Shown: positions 10,956 through 22,185 of the stretch, piece after piece
Layout: every line of letters begins with the position of its first letter
How positions within the stretch are numbered: the stretch's first letter is position 1
NCBI RefSeq assembly: GCF_030486595.1
Contig: NZ_JAUJZH010000002.1
Coordinates: 391,120 to 455,119, forward strand
Origin: Variovorax ginsengisoli
Lineage (GTDB): Bacteria; Pseudomonadota; Gammaproteobacteria; Burkholderiales; Burkholderiaceae_C
Direction: 5' to 3'
Length of the DNA stretch: 64,000 nucleotides
The notes under the pieces: generated by a model
What the model was told of the DNA's origin: nothing
Databases searched by the model: none
The model's input: the letters and a program-made list of their open reading frames with translations, nothing else
Translations under genes and position numbers: made by a program

Positions 10956-11870
10956 ATGATTCACCTGAACCTTCGCCAGCTCGAGTACTTCGTCGCCGCC
11001 GCACACCATGGCGGGGCCGCGCGGGCAGCCGATGCGCTCGGCGTGTCGCAGCCTTCGATCTCCAAGGCCATCGCGGACCTGGAAGCGCTGTGGGGCGAGC
11101 GGCTGTTCGTCCGGCTGCATGCGCGCGGGCTCGAACTCACCGGCGCCGGCGCGCTGCGGCACCGCGAGGCGCATGCGCTGCTCGAGCAGGCCCGCACGCT
11201 GGCCGCGCCACGCTCGGGCGCGCTCGCCGGCCTGCTGCGGGTGGGCTGCCTGAGCACGCTGGCGCCGCGTTGGCTGCCCGACATCCTGGCGCGCATGGCC
11301 AAGGCGTTTCCGGCCATCGAAGTGCAACTGGTCGAGGGCGACACCGAGACGCTCACGCGCATGCTCGAACGCGGCGCGCTCGATGTCGCGCTGATGTACG
11401 ACCTCGGCCTGGCGCGCGGGGTGCGGCTCGAACCCCTGACGCAGCTTCGCCCCTACGCGCTGCTGCCCTGGGGGCATCGACTGGCCGCGGCCGGCACCCT
11501 GCGCATCGCCGATCTCGCGCGCGAGCCCCTGGTGCTGATCAACCTGCCGCACAGCCGCGAGTACTTCCTTTCGCTGTTTCGAGATGCCGGCGTCGTGCCG
11601 CGGATCGCGCACGAGAGCGCATCGCTGGAAATGGTGCGCTCGCTGGTCGCCAACGGCCTCGGCGTCTCGCTTCTGACGACCCGTCCGGTGCGCGACCAGG
11701 CCTACGACGGCAAGCGCATCGCCTGCCGGCGGCTGCGCGGCCGGCTCGCGCTGCAGTCGGTGGCGTTGGCGCATCCGCCGCCGGGCAGCTACGCGTCGCC
11801 GCTGGCTGCGGCTTTTGCCGAGGTGGCGCATGCGGGCGTGGCGAAACAGGCGGACGCATTGACAGGCTGA
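10956..11870 (+). CDS. LysR family transcriptional regulator
   Basis: 304 residues. The N-terminal winged helix-turn-helix is clear: LNLRQLEYFVAAAHHGGAARAADALGVSQPSISKAIADLE. It is followed by the linker helix and a periplasmic-binding-protein-like effector domain from about residue 95 (GLLRVGCLSTLAPRWLPDIL). It is divergent from the CoA-transferase/acyl-CoA dehydrogenase operon, which is its most likely target. The hut importer starts 264 bp downstream and has its own operators, so this protein is probably not a hut regulator. There is no strong ribosome site; the ATG is placed by the conserved N-terminus. Confidence 0.9.
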   Translation: MIHLNLRQLEYFVAAAHHGGAARAADALGVSQPSISKAIADLEALWGERLFVRLHARGLELTGAGALRHREAHALLEQARTLAAPRSGALAGLLRVGCLSTLAPRWLPDILARMAKAFPAIEVQLVEGDTETLTRMLERGALDVALMYDLGLARGVRLEPLTQLRPYALLPWGHRLAAAGTLRIADLAREPLVLINLPHSREYFLSLFRDAGVVPRIAHESASLEMVRSLVANGLGVSLLTTRPVRDQAYDGKRIACRRLRGRLALQSVALAHPPPGSYASPLAAAFAEVAHAGVAKQADALTG

Positions 11871-11932
11871 GCCTCGCGCGCTCGCCTGGCACGTCGCTTG
11901 CATTCGACCGCCATATTCGCCGCGTCTGTTCC

Positions 11933-11942
11933 TGTCTAGACA
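11933..11942. promoter_or_regulatory. hutC site: HutC-type operator 1 (TGTCTAGACA)
   Basis: A perfect 10-bp palindrome in the gap before the hut importer, matching the TGTnTAnACA pattern shared with the sites at 12024-12033 and 15615-15624. With operator 2 it lies about 90 bp apart, which would allow two HutC dimers to bind the same promoter region. Confidence 0.6.
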
Positions 11943-12020
11943 ACTTTTGGTGCATGAAACCGCTTTCGCGCACTGCGGGAGTGCAAGGCGCCACTTGCCA
12001 TCGACCCAAATTCCGGGTTA

Positions 12021-12036
12021 ACCTGTATATACAGGT
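12021..12036. promoter_or_regulatory. hutC site: HutC-type operator 2 (perfect 16-bp palindrome)
   Basis: ACCTGTATATACAGGT is perfectly self-complementary, and its core TGTATATACA is the classical HutC recognition sequence of proteobacterial hut operons. It lies about 100 bp before the first gene of the importer, so repression here would control import and probably the whole downstream operon. Confidence 0.8.
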
Positions 12037-12134
12037 GCAGCGCGGGGAATGAAACTCGGCTGCCCTGCTGGACTACGAATACTTTTTCCTGCCCGGCTAG
12101 CCGAAAACTTTTGAAACGCAACAGGAGAACCTGA

Positions 12135-13100
12135 ATGGTCAAGACGGTCGGAAAAATCGCCTCGCTGCTGGCGGCTGGTGCATGCATCGCGGGCATGGCG
12201 GCGAGCGCCCACGCCGAAGACACCAAGATCACGCTGGGCATGTCGGGCTGGACCGGCTTCGCGCCGTTGACGCTGGCCGACAAGGCCGGCATCTTCAAGA
12301 AGAACGGCCTCGATGTCGACCTGCGCATGATTCCGCAGAAGGACCGCCACCTGGCGCTGGCCTCGGGCGCGATCCAGTGCGCGGCCACCACGGTCGAGAC
12401 GCACGTGGCCTGGAACGCCAACGGTGTGCCGATCGTCCAGATCTTCCAGATGGACAAGTCCTATGGCGCCGACGGCCTGGCCGTGCGCAACGACGTCAAG
12501 AGCTTCGCCGACCTGAAGGGCAAGGCGATCGGCGTCAGCGCGCCCGGCACCGCGCCGTACTTCGGCCTGGCCTGGATGCTCAACAAGAACGGCATGAGCA
12601 TGAAGGACGTGAAGCTGGTGTCGCTCGAGCCGCAGCCCGCCGCCCAGGCCTTCGTGGCCGGCCAGAACGACGGCGCGATGACCTACGAGCCGTACCTCTC
12701 GACCGTCCGCGCCAACCCCGCCGCCGGCAAGATCCTGGCCACCACGCTCGACTACCCGATGGTGATGGACACCGTCGGCTGCGCCCCGACCTGGCTCAAG
12801 TCCAACGCCAAGGCGGCCCAGGCGCTGGCCAATTCGTACTTTGAGGCCCTCGACATGATCAAGGCCGACCCGGCCAAGGCGAACGAGATCATGGGCGCGG
12901 CGGTCAAGCAGAGCGGAGAGCAGTTCGCCAAGTCGTCGGCCAACCTGCGCTGGTCGGACAAGGCGGCAAACCAGAAGTTCTTCGCCAACGACATCCTCCC
13001 GTTCATGAAGGACGCGCAGGTGATCCTGCTGGAGTCCGGCGTGATCCGCAAGGCTCCCGACGACCTGGCCACCACCTTCGACACCAGCTTCGTCAAGTAA
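12135..13100 (+). CDS. ABC transporter substrate-binding protein (NMT1/SsuA type) of the hut operon
   Basis: 321 residues with a Sec signal peptide (MVKTVGKIASLLAAG..., cleavage near ASAHA-ED at about 27). The mature part begins KITLGMSGWTGFAPLTLADKAGIFKKNGLDV, the hallmark start of NMT1/ThiY/SsuA-like binding proteins. AGGAGA lies 6-11 nt before the ATG. It is the first gene after two HutC operators and is followed by its permease and ATPase, so it probably binds histidine, urocanate or a related imidazole in the periplasm. The ligand is inferred from context only; members of this fold also bind pyrimidines, sulfonates and nitriles. Confidence 0.85.
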   Translation: MVKTVGKIASLLAAGACIAGMAASAHAEDTKITLGMSGWTGFAPLTLADKAGIFKKNGLDVDLRMIPQKDRHLALASGAIQCAATTVETHVAWNANGVPIVQIFQMDKSYGADGLAVRNDVKSFADLKGKAIGVSAPGTAPYFGLAWMLNKNGMSMKDVKLVSLEPQPAAQAFVAGQNDGAMTYEPYLSTVRANPAAGKILATTLDYPMVMDTVGCAPTWLKSNAKAAQALANSYFEALDMIKADPAKANEIMGAAVKQSGEQFAKSSANLRWSDKAANQKFFANDILPFMKDAQVILLESGVIRKAPDDLATTFDTSFVK

Positions 13101-13115
13101 GAGGCACGGACGATC

Positions 13116-13976
13116 ATGAGCGCGACGCCTGTCATGCACTCCTCCACGCCGGCGGCCTCGGCCGCGCCGGCCGCCCCCCAGTCGCCTCGCCGGCGCCGCG
13201 CGCTGGCCCCGCTCGAACCGGTCGGCGCACGGGCGCGCTGGCTGCTGGGCGTCGGCTTCTTCGTCCTGTTCGTGGCGGTCTGGGGCTTCTTCACGCTCGG
13301 CGGCTTCGTGTCGCCGACCTTCCTGGCCAGCCCGGTCACGATGGTCAAGGAAGCCGTGCTGCTCTTCACCGAGTTCAACTTCGGCCACGACATCGGCATG
13401 ACCGTCTGGCGCGTGTTCGGCGGCTTCGTGCTGGCGACCATCGTGGCCGTGCCGCTGGGCATCGCGATGGGCACCTGGAAGAGCGTCGAGGCTTTCTTCG
13501 AGCCCTTCGTCTCGTTCTGCCGCTACCTGCCGGCCTCGGCCTTCATTCCGCTCCTGATCCTCTGGGCCGGCATCGGCGAGACCCAGAAGCTGCTGGTGAT
13601 CTTCATCGGCTCGGTGTTCCAGATCACGCTGATGGTGGCGGTCACGGTGGGCAGCGCGCGGCGCGACCTGGTCGAGGCCGCCTACACGCTGGGCGCCAAC
13701 AGCCGCGGCATCGTGCTGCGGGTGCTGATCCCCGGCGCCGCGCCCGGCATCGCCGAGACGCTGCGCCTGGTGCTGGGCTGGGCCTGGACCTACGTGATCG
13801 TGGCCGAGTTGATCGGATCGTCGTCCGGCATCGGCCACATGATCACCGACAGCCAGGCGCTGCTGAACACCGGGCAGATCATCTTCGGGATCATCGTCAT
13901 CGGCGTGATCGGCCTCATTTCCGACTTCGCTTTCAAGGCGCTCAACCGCCGTCTCTTCGCCTGGAGCACGATCTGA
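13116..13976 (+). CDS. ABC transporter permease (SsuC/TauC type)
   Basis: 286 residues. A cytoplasmic N-terminus of about 45 residues (Ala/Pro/Arg-rich) precedes roughly six membrane segments. The EAA loop, which contacts the ATPase, is EAAYTLGANSRGIVLRVLIPGAAPGI near 185-210. The architecture is that of the binding-protein-dependent transport inner membrane component of nitrate/sulfonate/taurine-like importers. The gene starts 15 nt after the binding protein and shares a base with the ATPase start (TGATG), so the three are translationally linked. Confidence 0.88.
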   Translation: MSATPVMHSSTPAASAAPAAPQSPRRRRALAPLEPVGARARWLLGVGFFVLFVAVWGFFTLGGFVSPTFLASPVTMVKEAVLLFTEFNFGHDIGMTVWRVFGGFVLATIVAVPLGIAMGTWKSVEAFFEPFVSFCRYLPASAFIPLLILWAGIGETQKLLVIFIGSVFQITLMVAVTVGSARRDLVEAAYTLGANSRGIVLRVLIPGAAPGIAETLRLVLGWAWTYVIVAELIGSSSGIGHMITDSQALLNTGQIIFGIIVIGVIGLISDFAFKALNRRLFAWSTI

Positions 13977-14755
13977 TGAACCAGCTTTCGATTCGCGGCG
14001 TGTCCCGCACCTTCACCGGCACGCGCGGCCAGACCACGCAGGCGCTGCTGCCGATCGACTTCGAAGTGCGCGAGAACGACTTCGTTACCATCCTCGGCCC
14101 GTCGGGCTGCGGCAAGTCCACCCTGCTGCGCATCGTGGCCGGCCTCGACTACCCGACCGAAGGCCGCGTGCTGCTCGACGGCCAGACCGTCGAGGGCCCG
14201 GGCGCCGACCGCGGCGTGGTGTTCCAGAGCTACACGCTGTTCCCCTGGCTCACGATCGCGCAGAACATCCGCTTCGGCCTGCGGGAGCGCGGCATGAGCG
14301 AGGCCGACCAGAAGGAGCGCAGCGATTTCTTCATCGCCAAGGTCGGCCTGCGCGGCTTCGAGAACCATTTCCCCAAGCAGCTCTCCGGCGGCATGCAGCA
14401 GCGCACCGCCATCGCCCGCGCGCTGGCCAACGATCCCAAGATGCTGCTGCTCGACGAGCCCTTCGGCGCGCTCGACAACCAGACCCGCGTGCTGATGCAG
14501 GAACTGCTGCTGGGCATCTGGGAGTCGGCCCGCAAGACGGTGCTGTTCGTCACGCACGACATCGACGAGGCGATCTTCATGGCCAACCGCGTGGCCGTGT
14601 TCAGCGCCCGGCCCGGCCGCATCAAGACCGAGATCCCGGTCGACTTCGGCCATCCGCGCCACTACACAATCAAGACCTCGCCCGAGTTCATGGACATCAA
14701 GGCACGGCTCACCGAAGAGATCCGCGCCGAATCGATGGCCGCCGCCGAGCATTGA
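13976..14755 (+). CDS. ABC transporter ATP-binding protein (SsuB/TauB type)
   Basis: 259 residues. Walker A GPSGCGKST at about 42-50, Q-loop VFQSYTLFPW, signature LSGGMQQR, Walker B MLLLDEPFGALD and the switch His in VLFVTHDIDEA are all present. It energises the preceding permease. The start overlaps the permease stop by one base. The stop overlaps a possible TTG start of hutC, indicating one transcript from importer to regulator. Confidence 0.92.
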   Translation: MNQLSIRGVSRTFTGTRGQTTQALLPIDFEVRENDFVTILGPSGCGKSTLLRIVAGLDYPTEGRVLLDGQTVEGPGADRGVVFQSYTLFPWLTIAQNIRFGLRERGMSEADQKERSDFFIAKVGLRGFENHFPKQLSGGMQQRTAIARALANDPKMLLLDEPFGALDNQTRVLMQELLLGIWESARKTVLFVTHDIDEAIFMANRVAVFSARPGRIKTEIPVDFGHPRHYTIKTSPEFMDIKARLTEEIRAESMAAAEH

Positions 14756-14778
14756 TCCCCAGTCCCGAGAAAGTCCGC

Positions 14779-15576
14779 ATGACAGCCGCCAGCCTCCGCA
14801 AAGCCTCCGACGCCCACCGCACCGCGCCTGCGCGCGCGGCGGCCTCGACGTCGCCCGCGCTGGCGCTGTACGAGCAGATCAAGGCCTTCATCACGCACAA
14901 GATCCAGGACGGCTCCTGGGGGGCCGGCCATCGCCTGCCGTCCGAGAGCGAGCTGGTGGCGCAGTTCGGCGTGGCCCGCATGACGGTCAACCGCGCGCTG
15001 CGCGAGCTGGTCGAGCAGGGGCGCATCGTGCGCGTGGCGGGTGTCGGCAGCTTCGTCGCCGAGGACAAGCCGCAGTCGACCTTGCTGCAGATCGCCAACA
15101 TCGCCAGCGAGATCCGAGACCGCGGGCACGACTACCGCTGCGAGTTCCTCACGGCCGAGCGCATCGCCGCCTCGCCCGACGTCGCGGTCTGGCTCGACCT
15201 GCGGCCCGGCGAGTCGGTGTTCCACACGGTCTGCCTGCACATGGAGAACGAAATCCCGGTGCAGCTCGAAGACCGCTACGTGAACCCGCGCGTGGTGCCC
15301 GACTTCCTCGACCAGGATTTCTCGCTGGTCCCGCCGAGCGAGTACCTGGTGCGCAACGTGCCCTTCGACCAGATCGAGCATGTGGTCGACGCCGTGCTGC
15401 CGACGCCCGAGCAGGCCGAACGGCTGGCGATGGCGGTGACCGACCCCTGCCTGCTGCTGACGCGCCGCACCTGGACCCGCACCCTGCCGGTGACGGTGGT
15501 GCGCTGCCTGCACCCGGCTTCGCGCTATCGCCTCGGCAGCCGGTTCCGGGCCGACGGCAACCCTTCCTTCGGCTGA
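14779..15576 (+). CDS. hutC: Histidine utilization repressor HutC (GntR family, UTRA domain)
   Basis: 265 residues from ATG 14779; an in-frame TTG at 14752 overlapping the ATPase stop would add nine residues. The GntR winged helix is at about 30-95 (ALYEQIKAFITHKIQDGSW, LPSESELVAQFGVARMTVNRALRELV). It is followed by a UTRA ligand-binding domain with the family stretch RDRGHDYRCEF and a C-terminal LTRRTWTRTLPVTVVRCLHPASRYRLGSRF. Known HutC proteins repress hut genes until urocanate binds. Its predicted operators flank it: two before the importer and one before hutH. It is encoded inside the operon it would control, giving autoregulation. Confidence 0.93.
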   Translation: MTAASLRKASDAHRTAPARAAASTSPALALYEQIKAFITHKIQDGSWGAGHRLPSESELVAQFGVARMTVNRALRELVEQGRIVRVAGVGSFVAEDKPQSTLLQIANIASEIRDRGHDYRCEFLTAERIAASPDVAVWLDLRPGESVFHTVCLHMENEIPVQLEDRYVNPRVVPDFLDQDFSLVPPSEYLVRNVPFDQIEHVVDAVLPTPEQAERLAMAVTDPCLLLTRRTWTRTLPVTVVRCLHPASRYRLGSRFRADGNPSFG

Positions 15577-15612
15577 ACGCGCACGCCCGGCCTTCGATTT
15601 CGCGCGCACCTA

Positions 15613-15626
15613 CTTGTATAGACAGG
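15613..15626. promoter_or_regulatory. hutC site: HutC-type operator 3 overlapping the hutH ribosome site
   Basis: CTTGTATAGACAGG, core TGTATAGACA at 15615-15624, matches the two sites upstream of the importer. It lies between hutC and hutH and abuts the AGGAGAA ribosome-binding sequence, 10 nt before the hutH ATG, so bound repressor could control an internal hutH promoter or block read-through. Confidence 0.7.
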
Positions 15627-15633
15627 AGAACCC

Positions 15634-17184
15634 ATGAACGCCACCCCTTCCGCCCACGCGCCGATCGTCCTCGCGCCCGGCGATGTCGATCTCGCCACCC
15701 TGCGCCGCGTGCATGCCGGTGGCGTCCAGCTCGCGCTCGATCCGGCGGCGCGCGCCGGCCTGCTCGCGGCGCAGGCCACGGTCAAGCGCATCGTCGATGC
15801 CGGCGAAGTGGTCTACGGCATCAACACCGGCTTCGGCAAGCTGGCCCAGACCATCATCCCGCCCGAGCGCCTGGCCGAACTGCAGCGCAACCTGGTGCTG
15901 TCGCACAGCGCCGGCACCGGCGAGCCGCTGGCGGCCGGCGTGGTCCGGCTGGTGCTGGCGACCAAGGCCGTGAGCCTGGCGCGCGGGCATTCCGGCGTGC
16001 GGCCCGAGATCGTCGATGCGCTGCTGGCGCTGTCGAACGCCGGCCTGCTGCCGCGCATTCCGTCGAAGGGATCGGTGGGCGCCTCCGGCGACCTGGCGCC
16101 GCTGGCGCACCTGGCCTGCGTGCTGATCGGCGAGGGCGAAGTCACGACGCCCGACGGCGAAGTCATCGGCGGCGCCGATGCGCTGCGCCGCATCGGCCTC
16201 GCGCCCTTCGTGCTCGGCCCCAAGGAAGGCCTGGCGCTGCTCAACGGCACCCAGGTCTCGACCGCGCTGGCGCTGGCCGGCCTGTTCGGCGCCGAGGACG
16301 TCTTCGCGGCCGGCCTGATGGCGGGTGCGCTGTCGCTCGAGGCGATCCAGGGCTCGATCAAGCCCTTCGACGCCCGCATCCATGCCGCGCGCGGCCAGCC
16401 GGGCCAGATCGCGGTGGCGGGCGCGGTGCGCGCGCTGCTCGAAGGCAGCGAGATCGTGCCCTCGCACGCCGACTGCGGCCGGGTGCAGGACCCGTACTCG
16501 ATCCGCTGCGTGCCGCAGGTGATGGGCGCCTGCCTCGACAACCTCGCGCACGCGGCGCGCGTGCTTCGCATCGAGGCCAATGCGGCCTCCGACAACCCAC
16601 TTGTTTTCGACAACGGCGACGTGATCTCGGGCGGCAACTTCCACGCCGAGCCGGTGGCCTTCGCGGCCGACATCATCGCGCTGTCGGTGGCTGAGATCGG
16701 CGCCATCTCCGAGCGCCGCATGGCGCTGCTGCTCGACAGCGGCCTGTCGGGCCTGCCGCCCTTCCTGGTGCGCGACGGCGGCGTCAACTCCGGCTTCATG
16801 ATCGCCCAGGTGACGGCCGCGGCGCTGGCCTCCGAGAACAAGTCGCTGGCCCATCCGGCCAGCGTCGACAGCCTGCCGACCTCGGCCAACCAGGAAGACC
16901 ACGTGTCGATGGCGACCTTCGCCGGCCGCCGGCTCGGCGACATGGTGAACAACACCGCGGTCGTGGTCGGCATCGAGGCCATGGCCGCCGCGCAAGGGAT
17001 CGAACTGAAGAGGGGGCCGAAGAGCTCGCCCTTGATCGAAGCCGAGTTCGCCGCCATCCGCGAGCGGGTTCCCTTCATCGACCAGGACATCTATCTCGCA
17101 CCGACCATCGAAGCCATGCGCACCTGGGCGCGTCAGGAGAACTGGCCCCAGGCCGTGCAATCTATCCTGCCCAGCCAGGCCTGA
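15634..17184 (+). CDS. hutH: Histidine ammonia-lyase
   Basis: 516 residues, the normal length. It converts L-histidine to trans-urocanate and ammonia, the first step of the hut route. The MIO electrophile is made from Ala150-Ser151-Gly152 in [14 protein letters not shown]. Other conserved parts are [10 protein letters not shown] near the N-terminus, [16 protein letters not shown], and [11 protein letters not shown] at about 420. AGGAGAA precedes the ATG by 6 nt, and an operator of the HutC type overlaps it. hutU follows after 39 nt. Confidence 0.97.
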   Translation: MNATPSAHAPIVLAPGDVDLATLRRVHAGGVQLALDPAARAGLLAAQATVKRIVDAGEVVYGINTGFGKLAQTIIPPERLAELQRNLVLSHSAGTGEPLAAGVVRLVLATKAVSLARGHSGVRPEIVDALLALSNAGLLPRIPSKGSVGASGDLAPLAHLACVLIGEGEVTTPDGEVIGGADALRRIGLAPFVLGPKEGLALLNGTQVSTALALAGLFGAEDVFAAGLMAGALSLEAIQGSIKPFDARIHAARGQPGQIAVAGAVRALLEGSEIVPSHADCGRVQDPYSIRCVPQVMGACLDNLAHAARVLRIEANAASDNPLVFDNGDVISGGNFHAEPVAFAADIIALSVAEIGAISERRMALLLDSGLSGLPPFLVRDGGVNSGFMIAQVTAAALASENKSLAHPASVDSLPTSANQEDHVSMATFAGRRLGDMVNNTAVVVGIEAMAAAQGIELKRGPKSSPLIEAEFAAIRERVPFIDQDIYLAPTIEAMRTWARQENWPQAVQSILPSQA

Positions 17185-17223
17185 ATCAACGATCACGTTC
17201 CGACATCGAAAGGACATCCCGCC

Positions 17224-18942
<1,719 letters not shown>

Positions 18943-18954
18943 TCCGGCAAGGCC

Positions 18955-19548
18955 GTGCGAATCCATCGCTTCGGCACCGCCTCGCTGGCCGCCGCGCCGT
19001 GGAAGAACGGCGGCGGGACGACGCGCGAGATCGCCGCCTGGCCCCAAGGCGCCGGCATGGATGGTTTCGACTGGCGGGTGAGCATCGCGACCATCGACCA
19101 GGCTGGGCCGTTCTCGGCCTTTGCCGGCGTCGACCGCGTGATCATGCTGCTCGACGGCAGCGGCGTGCGGCTGCGCTCGGGCGACGGCCGGATCGACCAC
19201 TGGCTCGGTCGGCCGCACGCGCCGTTTGCCTTTTCCGGCGACATGGCGCTCGACTGCGAGCTGCTCGGCGGCCCGTCGACGGACTTCAACGTGATGACGC
19301 GGCGCGGCCGCCTGCGCGCCGAGGTGCGCGTGCTGGCCGGCGACAGCCAGGTGGGACCGGCACCGGCCGGCCTGCTGCTCGCGTTGCGCGGCCGATGGCA
19401 GCTGCAGGGCGGCGACACGACCACCCTCGAACCCGGCGCGGGACTCTGGTGGGCCCAGGGCCCTGCCGGCTGGCACGCGACCCCCCTCGATGCCGAGGCC
19501 GCGCTGGTCGCGGTCCGCTTCGAAGAAGCGCTCACTCCTTCCACCTGA
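18955..19548 (+). CDS. hutD: HutD family protein
   Basis: 197 residues starting at GTG 18955 ([27 protein letters not shown]), with AAGG upstream. The [13 protein letters not shown] start and the following [29 protein letters not shown] are typical of the cupin-fold HutD family. HutD is present in many hut operons and is thought to limit urocanate accumulation; it is not a pathway enzyme. The GTG start sits in a 12-nt gap after hutU, so expression may be held low by the weak start codon. Confidence 0.88.
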   Translation: MRIHRFGTASLAAAPWKNGGGTTREIAAWPQGAGMDGFDWRVSIATIDQAGPFSAFAGVDRVIMLLDGSGVRLRSGDGRIDHWLGRPHAPFAFSGDMALDCELLGGPSTDFNVMTRRGRLRAEVRVLAGDSQVGPAPAGLLLALRGRWQLQGGDTTTLEPGAGLWWAQGPAGWHATPLDAEAALVAVRFEEALTPST

Positions 19549-19553
19549 ACACC

Positions 19554-20798
19554 ATGACTCATTCCGCGCCTCCTTCCGCCGACGGCGTCTGGCAGCACCT
19601 GCGGCTCGCGCCCGGCGCGCTGGCCGACGACCGGGACGCCGTCGCCGATGCGGCGATCGTCGTCCTCGGCGGCAAGATCGAATGGATCGGCGAGCGTGCG
19701 TCGCTGCCCGCGATGCACGCCGGCCTGCCGCGCTTTGATGGCGGCGGCGCGCTCGTCACGCCGGGCCTGGTGGACTGCCACACGCACCTGGTCTACGGCG
19801 GCCAGCGCGCCAACGAGTTCGCGATGCGCCTGGCCGGTGCGACGTACGAAGAGGTCGCGAAGGCCGGCGGCGGCATCGTGTCGTCGGTGCGTGCCACGCG
19901 CGAGGCCGATGAAGACACGCTGTTCGTTCAGGCCGCGGCGCGGCTCGAGCAACTGCTGGCCGACGGCGTCTGCGCGATCGAGATCAAGTCGGGCTACGGC
20001 CTCGCGCTCGACCACGAACGCAAGCAATTGCGTGTCGCACGGCGGCTCGGCGAGGCCTATGGCGTGACGGTGCGCACGACCTTCCTCGGCGCCCATGCGC
20101 TGCCGCCCGAATACGCGGGCCGCAGCGGTGACTACATCGACCTGGTCTGCAGCGAGATGCTGCCGGCACTGGCCGCCGAGGGACTGGTCGATGCGGTCGA
20201 CGTCTTCTGCGAACGCATCGCGTTCTCGCTGGCCGAGACCGAGCGCGTGTTCCAGGCTGCGCAGGCGCTCGGTCTGCCGGTCAAGCTGCATGCCGAGCAG
20301 CTGTCGGACATGGGCGGCGCCGCGCTGGCGGCGCACTACGGCGCGCTGTCCTGCGACCACATCGAGCACCTGTCGGCCGAAGGCATCGAAGCGATGCGCG
20401 CGGCCGGCACGGTGGCCGTGCTGCTGCCCGGCGCCTACTACACGCTGCGCGACACGCACCTGCCGCCGATAGCCGCGCTGCGCGCCGCCGGCGTGCCGAT
20501 GGCCGTGTCGACCGACCACAACCCTGGCACCTCGCCGGCGCTGAGCCTGCTGCTGATGGCCAACATGGCCTGCACCCTGTTCCGCCTCACGGTGCCCGAG
20601 GCGCTGGCCGGCGTGACCCGCCATGCGGCGCGCGCGCTGGGCCTGCAGCACACGCACGGCGCCTTGCATGTCGGCCAGCCGGCCAACTTCGTGCTGTGGA
20701 ACGTCCGGGACGCGGCCGAGCTCGCGTACTGGTTCGGCCAGCGGCCGCTGCGCACCGTGGTGCGCCAGGGCCGCATCGCGGCGGGAGCGGCCGCATGA
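19554..20798 (+). CDS. hutI: Imidazolonepropionase
   Basis: 414 residues, an amidohydrolase-superfamily metalloenzyme that opens the imidazolone ring to N-formimidoyl-L-glutamate. The metal-site [10 protein letters not shown] is near residue 75-85. Next come EIKSGYGL, the [15 protein letters not shown] histidine, DHIEHLS, and the metal Asp in [10 protein letters not shown]. Start ATG 19554 follows the hutD stop by 5 nt. Its last four bases overlap the hutF start (ATGA), so hutI and hutF are translationally coupled. Confidence 0.96.
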   Translation: MTHSAPPSADGVWQHLRLAPGALADDRDAVADAAIVVLGGKIEWIGERASLPAMHAGLPRFDGGGALVTPGLVDCHTHLVYGGQRANEFAMRLAGATYEEVAKAGGGIVSSVRATREADEDTLFVQAAARLEQLLADGVCAIEIKSGYGLALDHERKQLRVARRLGEAYGVTVRTTFLGAHALPPEYAGRSGDYIDLVCSEMLPALAAEGLVDAVDVFCERIAFSLAETERVFQAAQALGLPVKLHAEQLSDMGGAALAAHYGALSCDHIEHLSAEGIEAMRAAGTVAVLLPGAYYTLRDTHLPPIAALRAAGVPMAVSTDHNPGTSPALSLLLMANMACTLFRLTVPEALAGVTRHAARALGLQHTHGALHVGQPANFVLWNVRDAAELAYWFGQRPLRTVVRQGRIAAGAAA

Positions 20799-22180
20799 CC
20801 ACGCGCACCCTGTTCGCGGCCGATGCGCTGCTGCCGACCGGATGGGCGAAGAACGTGCTGCTGGCATGGGACGACGCCGGCCGGCTGACGCAGGTGCAAT
20901 CCGATGCGCCCCGGCCGTCCGCTGCACCCGCCGTGCGCGGCCCCTTGATCCCGGGCATGCCGAACCTGCATTCGCACGCCTTCCAGCGCGCTTTCGCAGG
21001 GCTCACCGAGCACCGCGCCGAGCAGCAGGACAGCTTCTGGAGCTGGCGCACGCTGATGTACCGCTTCGCCGCGCGCCTCGGCCCCGAGCAGATGGAAGCT
21101 GTCGCGACCTGGCTCTATGCCGAGATGCTCGAAGCCGGCTACACCAGCGTCTGCGAGTTCCAGTACGTGCACCATGACGGCGACGGCCGCCCCTATGCCG
21201 ACGACGCCACGCTGAGCCTGGCGCTGCTGCGCGCCGCTCAGCGCACCGGCATCGGCTTCACGCTGCTGCCGGTGCTCTACCAGACCAGCGGCTTCGGCGG
21301 CACGCCGCCGAACCCGGGCCAGCGCCGCTTCATCCGCTCGACCGAGTCGATGCTGCGCCTGCTCGACGCGCTGAAGCCGACCTGCGATGCGCAGGGCGCG
21401 CGCCTGGGCCTGGCGCCGCATTCGCTGCGCGCGGTGCCTCCCGATGCCCTGCGCGATGCGCTCGCCGGCCTCGATGCGCTCGATGCCAGCGCGCCGATCC
21501 ACATCCACATCGCGGAGCAGACGCAGGAGGTCGACGACTGCGTCGCCTGGAGCGGCCAGCGGCCGGTCGCCTGGCTGCTCGACCATGCGCCGGTCGATGC
21601 GCGCTGGTGCCTGGTGCATGCCACGCACATGGACGCGCAGGAGTACCAGCGCGCGGCCACGCGCGGCGCGGTCGCCGGCCTCTGTCCCACGACCGAGGCC
21701 AACCTCGGCGACGGCATCTTCGACTTCGCGGCCTGGCGCGGCCATGGCGGCGCCTGGGGCGTGGGCTCGGACAGCCATGCATGCGTCAACGCGGCCGAAG
21801 AGCTGCTGCTGCTCGAATACAGCCAGCGCCTGGCCACTCGCCAGCGCAATGTCGGCGCCGATGCGGCGCACCCGCAGGTCGCGACCGCGCTCACGCTGGC
21901 CGCCTTGCACGGCGGCGCGCAGGCCGCGGGCCGCGCGGTCTGCGGCCTGGCGCCGGGCCAGCAGGCCGACTTCGTCGTCCTCGACGCCGCACACCTCGCA
22001 CTGCAAGGGCTCGACGCGCCCGACATGCTCTCGGCGCATGTCTTCGCGAGCCACCGCACGTCGGCGATCGATGCGGTGTGGGTCGCCGGCCAGCCGCGCG
22101 TCGCCGCCGGCCGGCATGCACTGCACGACCATGCCGCGGCCGGTTTCGTCGCCGCGCGCAGCCAACTTCTGAAGGATTGA
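20795..22180 (+). CDS. hutF: Formimidoylglutamate deiminase
   Basis: 461 residues, amidohydrolase superfamily. It converts N-formimidoyl-L-glutamate to N-formyl-L-glutamate and ammonia, so this organism uses the five-step hut route rather than direct formiminoglutamase cleavage. Metal ligands are visible as NLHSHAF (near 58-63), [19 protein letters not shown] and GSDSHACVN. The signature [14 protein letters not shown] is specific to HutF. Its start overlaps the hutI stop, and hutG begins 5 nt after its stop, consistent with the paired hutF-hutG steps. Confidence 0.95.
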   Translation: MTTRTLFAADALLPTGWAKNVLLAWDDAGRLTQVQSDAPRPSAAPAVRGPLIPGMPNLHSHAFQRAFAGLTEHRAEQQDSFWSWRTLMYRFAARLGPEQMEAVATWLYAEMLEAGYTSVCEFQYVHHDGDGRPYADDATLSLALLRAAQRTGIGFTLLPVLYQTSGFGGTPPNPGQRRFIRSTESMLRLLDALKPTCDAQGARLGLAPHSLRAVPPDALRDALAGLDALDASAPIHIHIAEQTQEVDDCVAWSGQRPVAWLLDHAPVDARWCLVHATHMDAQEYQRAATRGAVAGLCPTTEANLGDGIFDFAAWRGHGGAWGVGSDSHACVNAAEELLLLEYSQRLATRQRNVGADAAHPQVATALTLAALHGGAQAAGRAVCGLAPGQQADFVVLDAAHLALQGLDAPDMLSAHVFASHRTSAIDAVWVAGQPRVAAGRHALHDHAAAGFVAARSQLLKD

Positions 22181-22185
22181 GACCC

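Noticed and set aside
14752..14778. TTG 14752 as the hutC start
   Set aside because: It overlaps the ATPase stop and would be allowed, but ATG 14779 with an upstream purine stretch is the more conventional start; kept only as an alternative.
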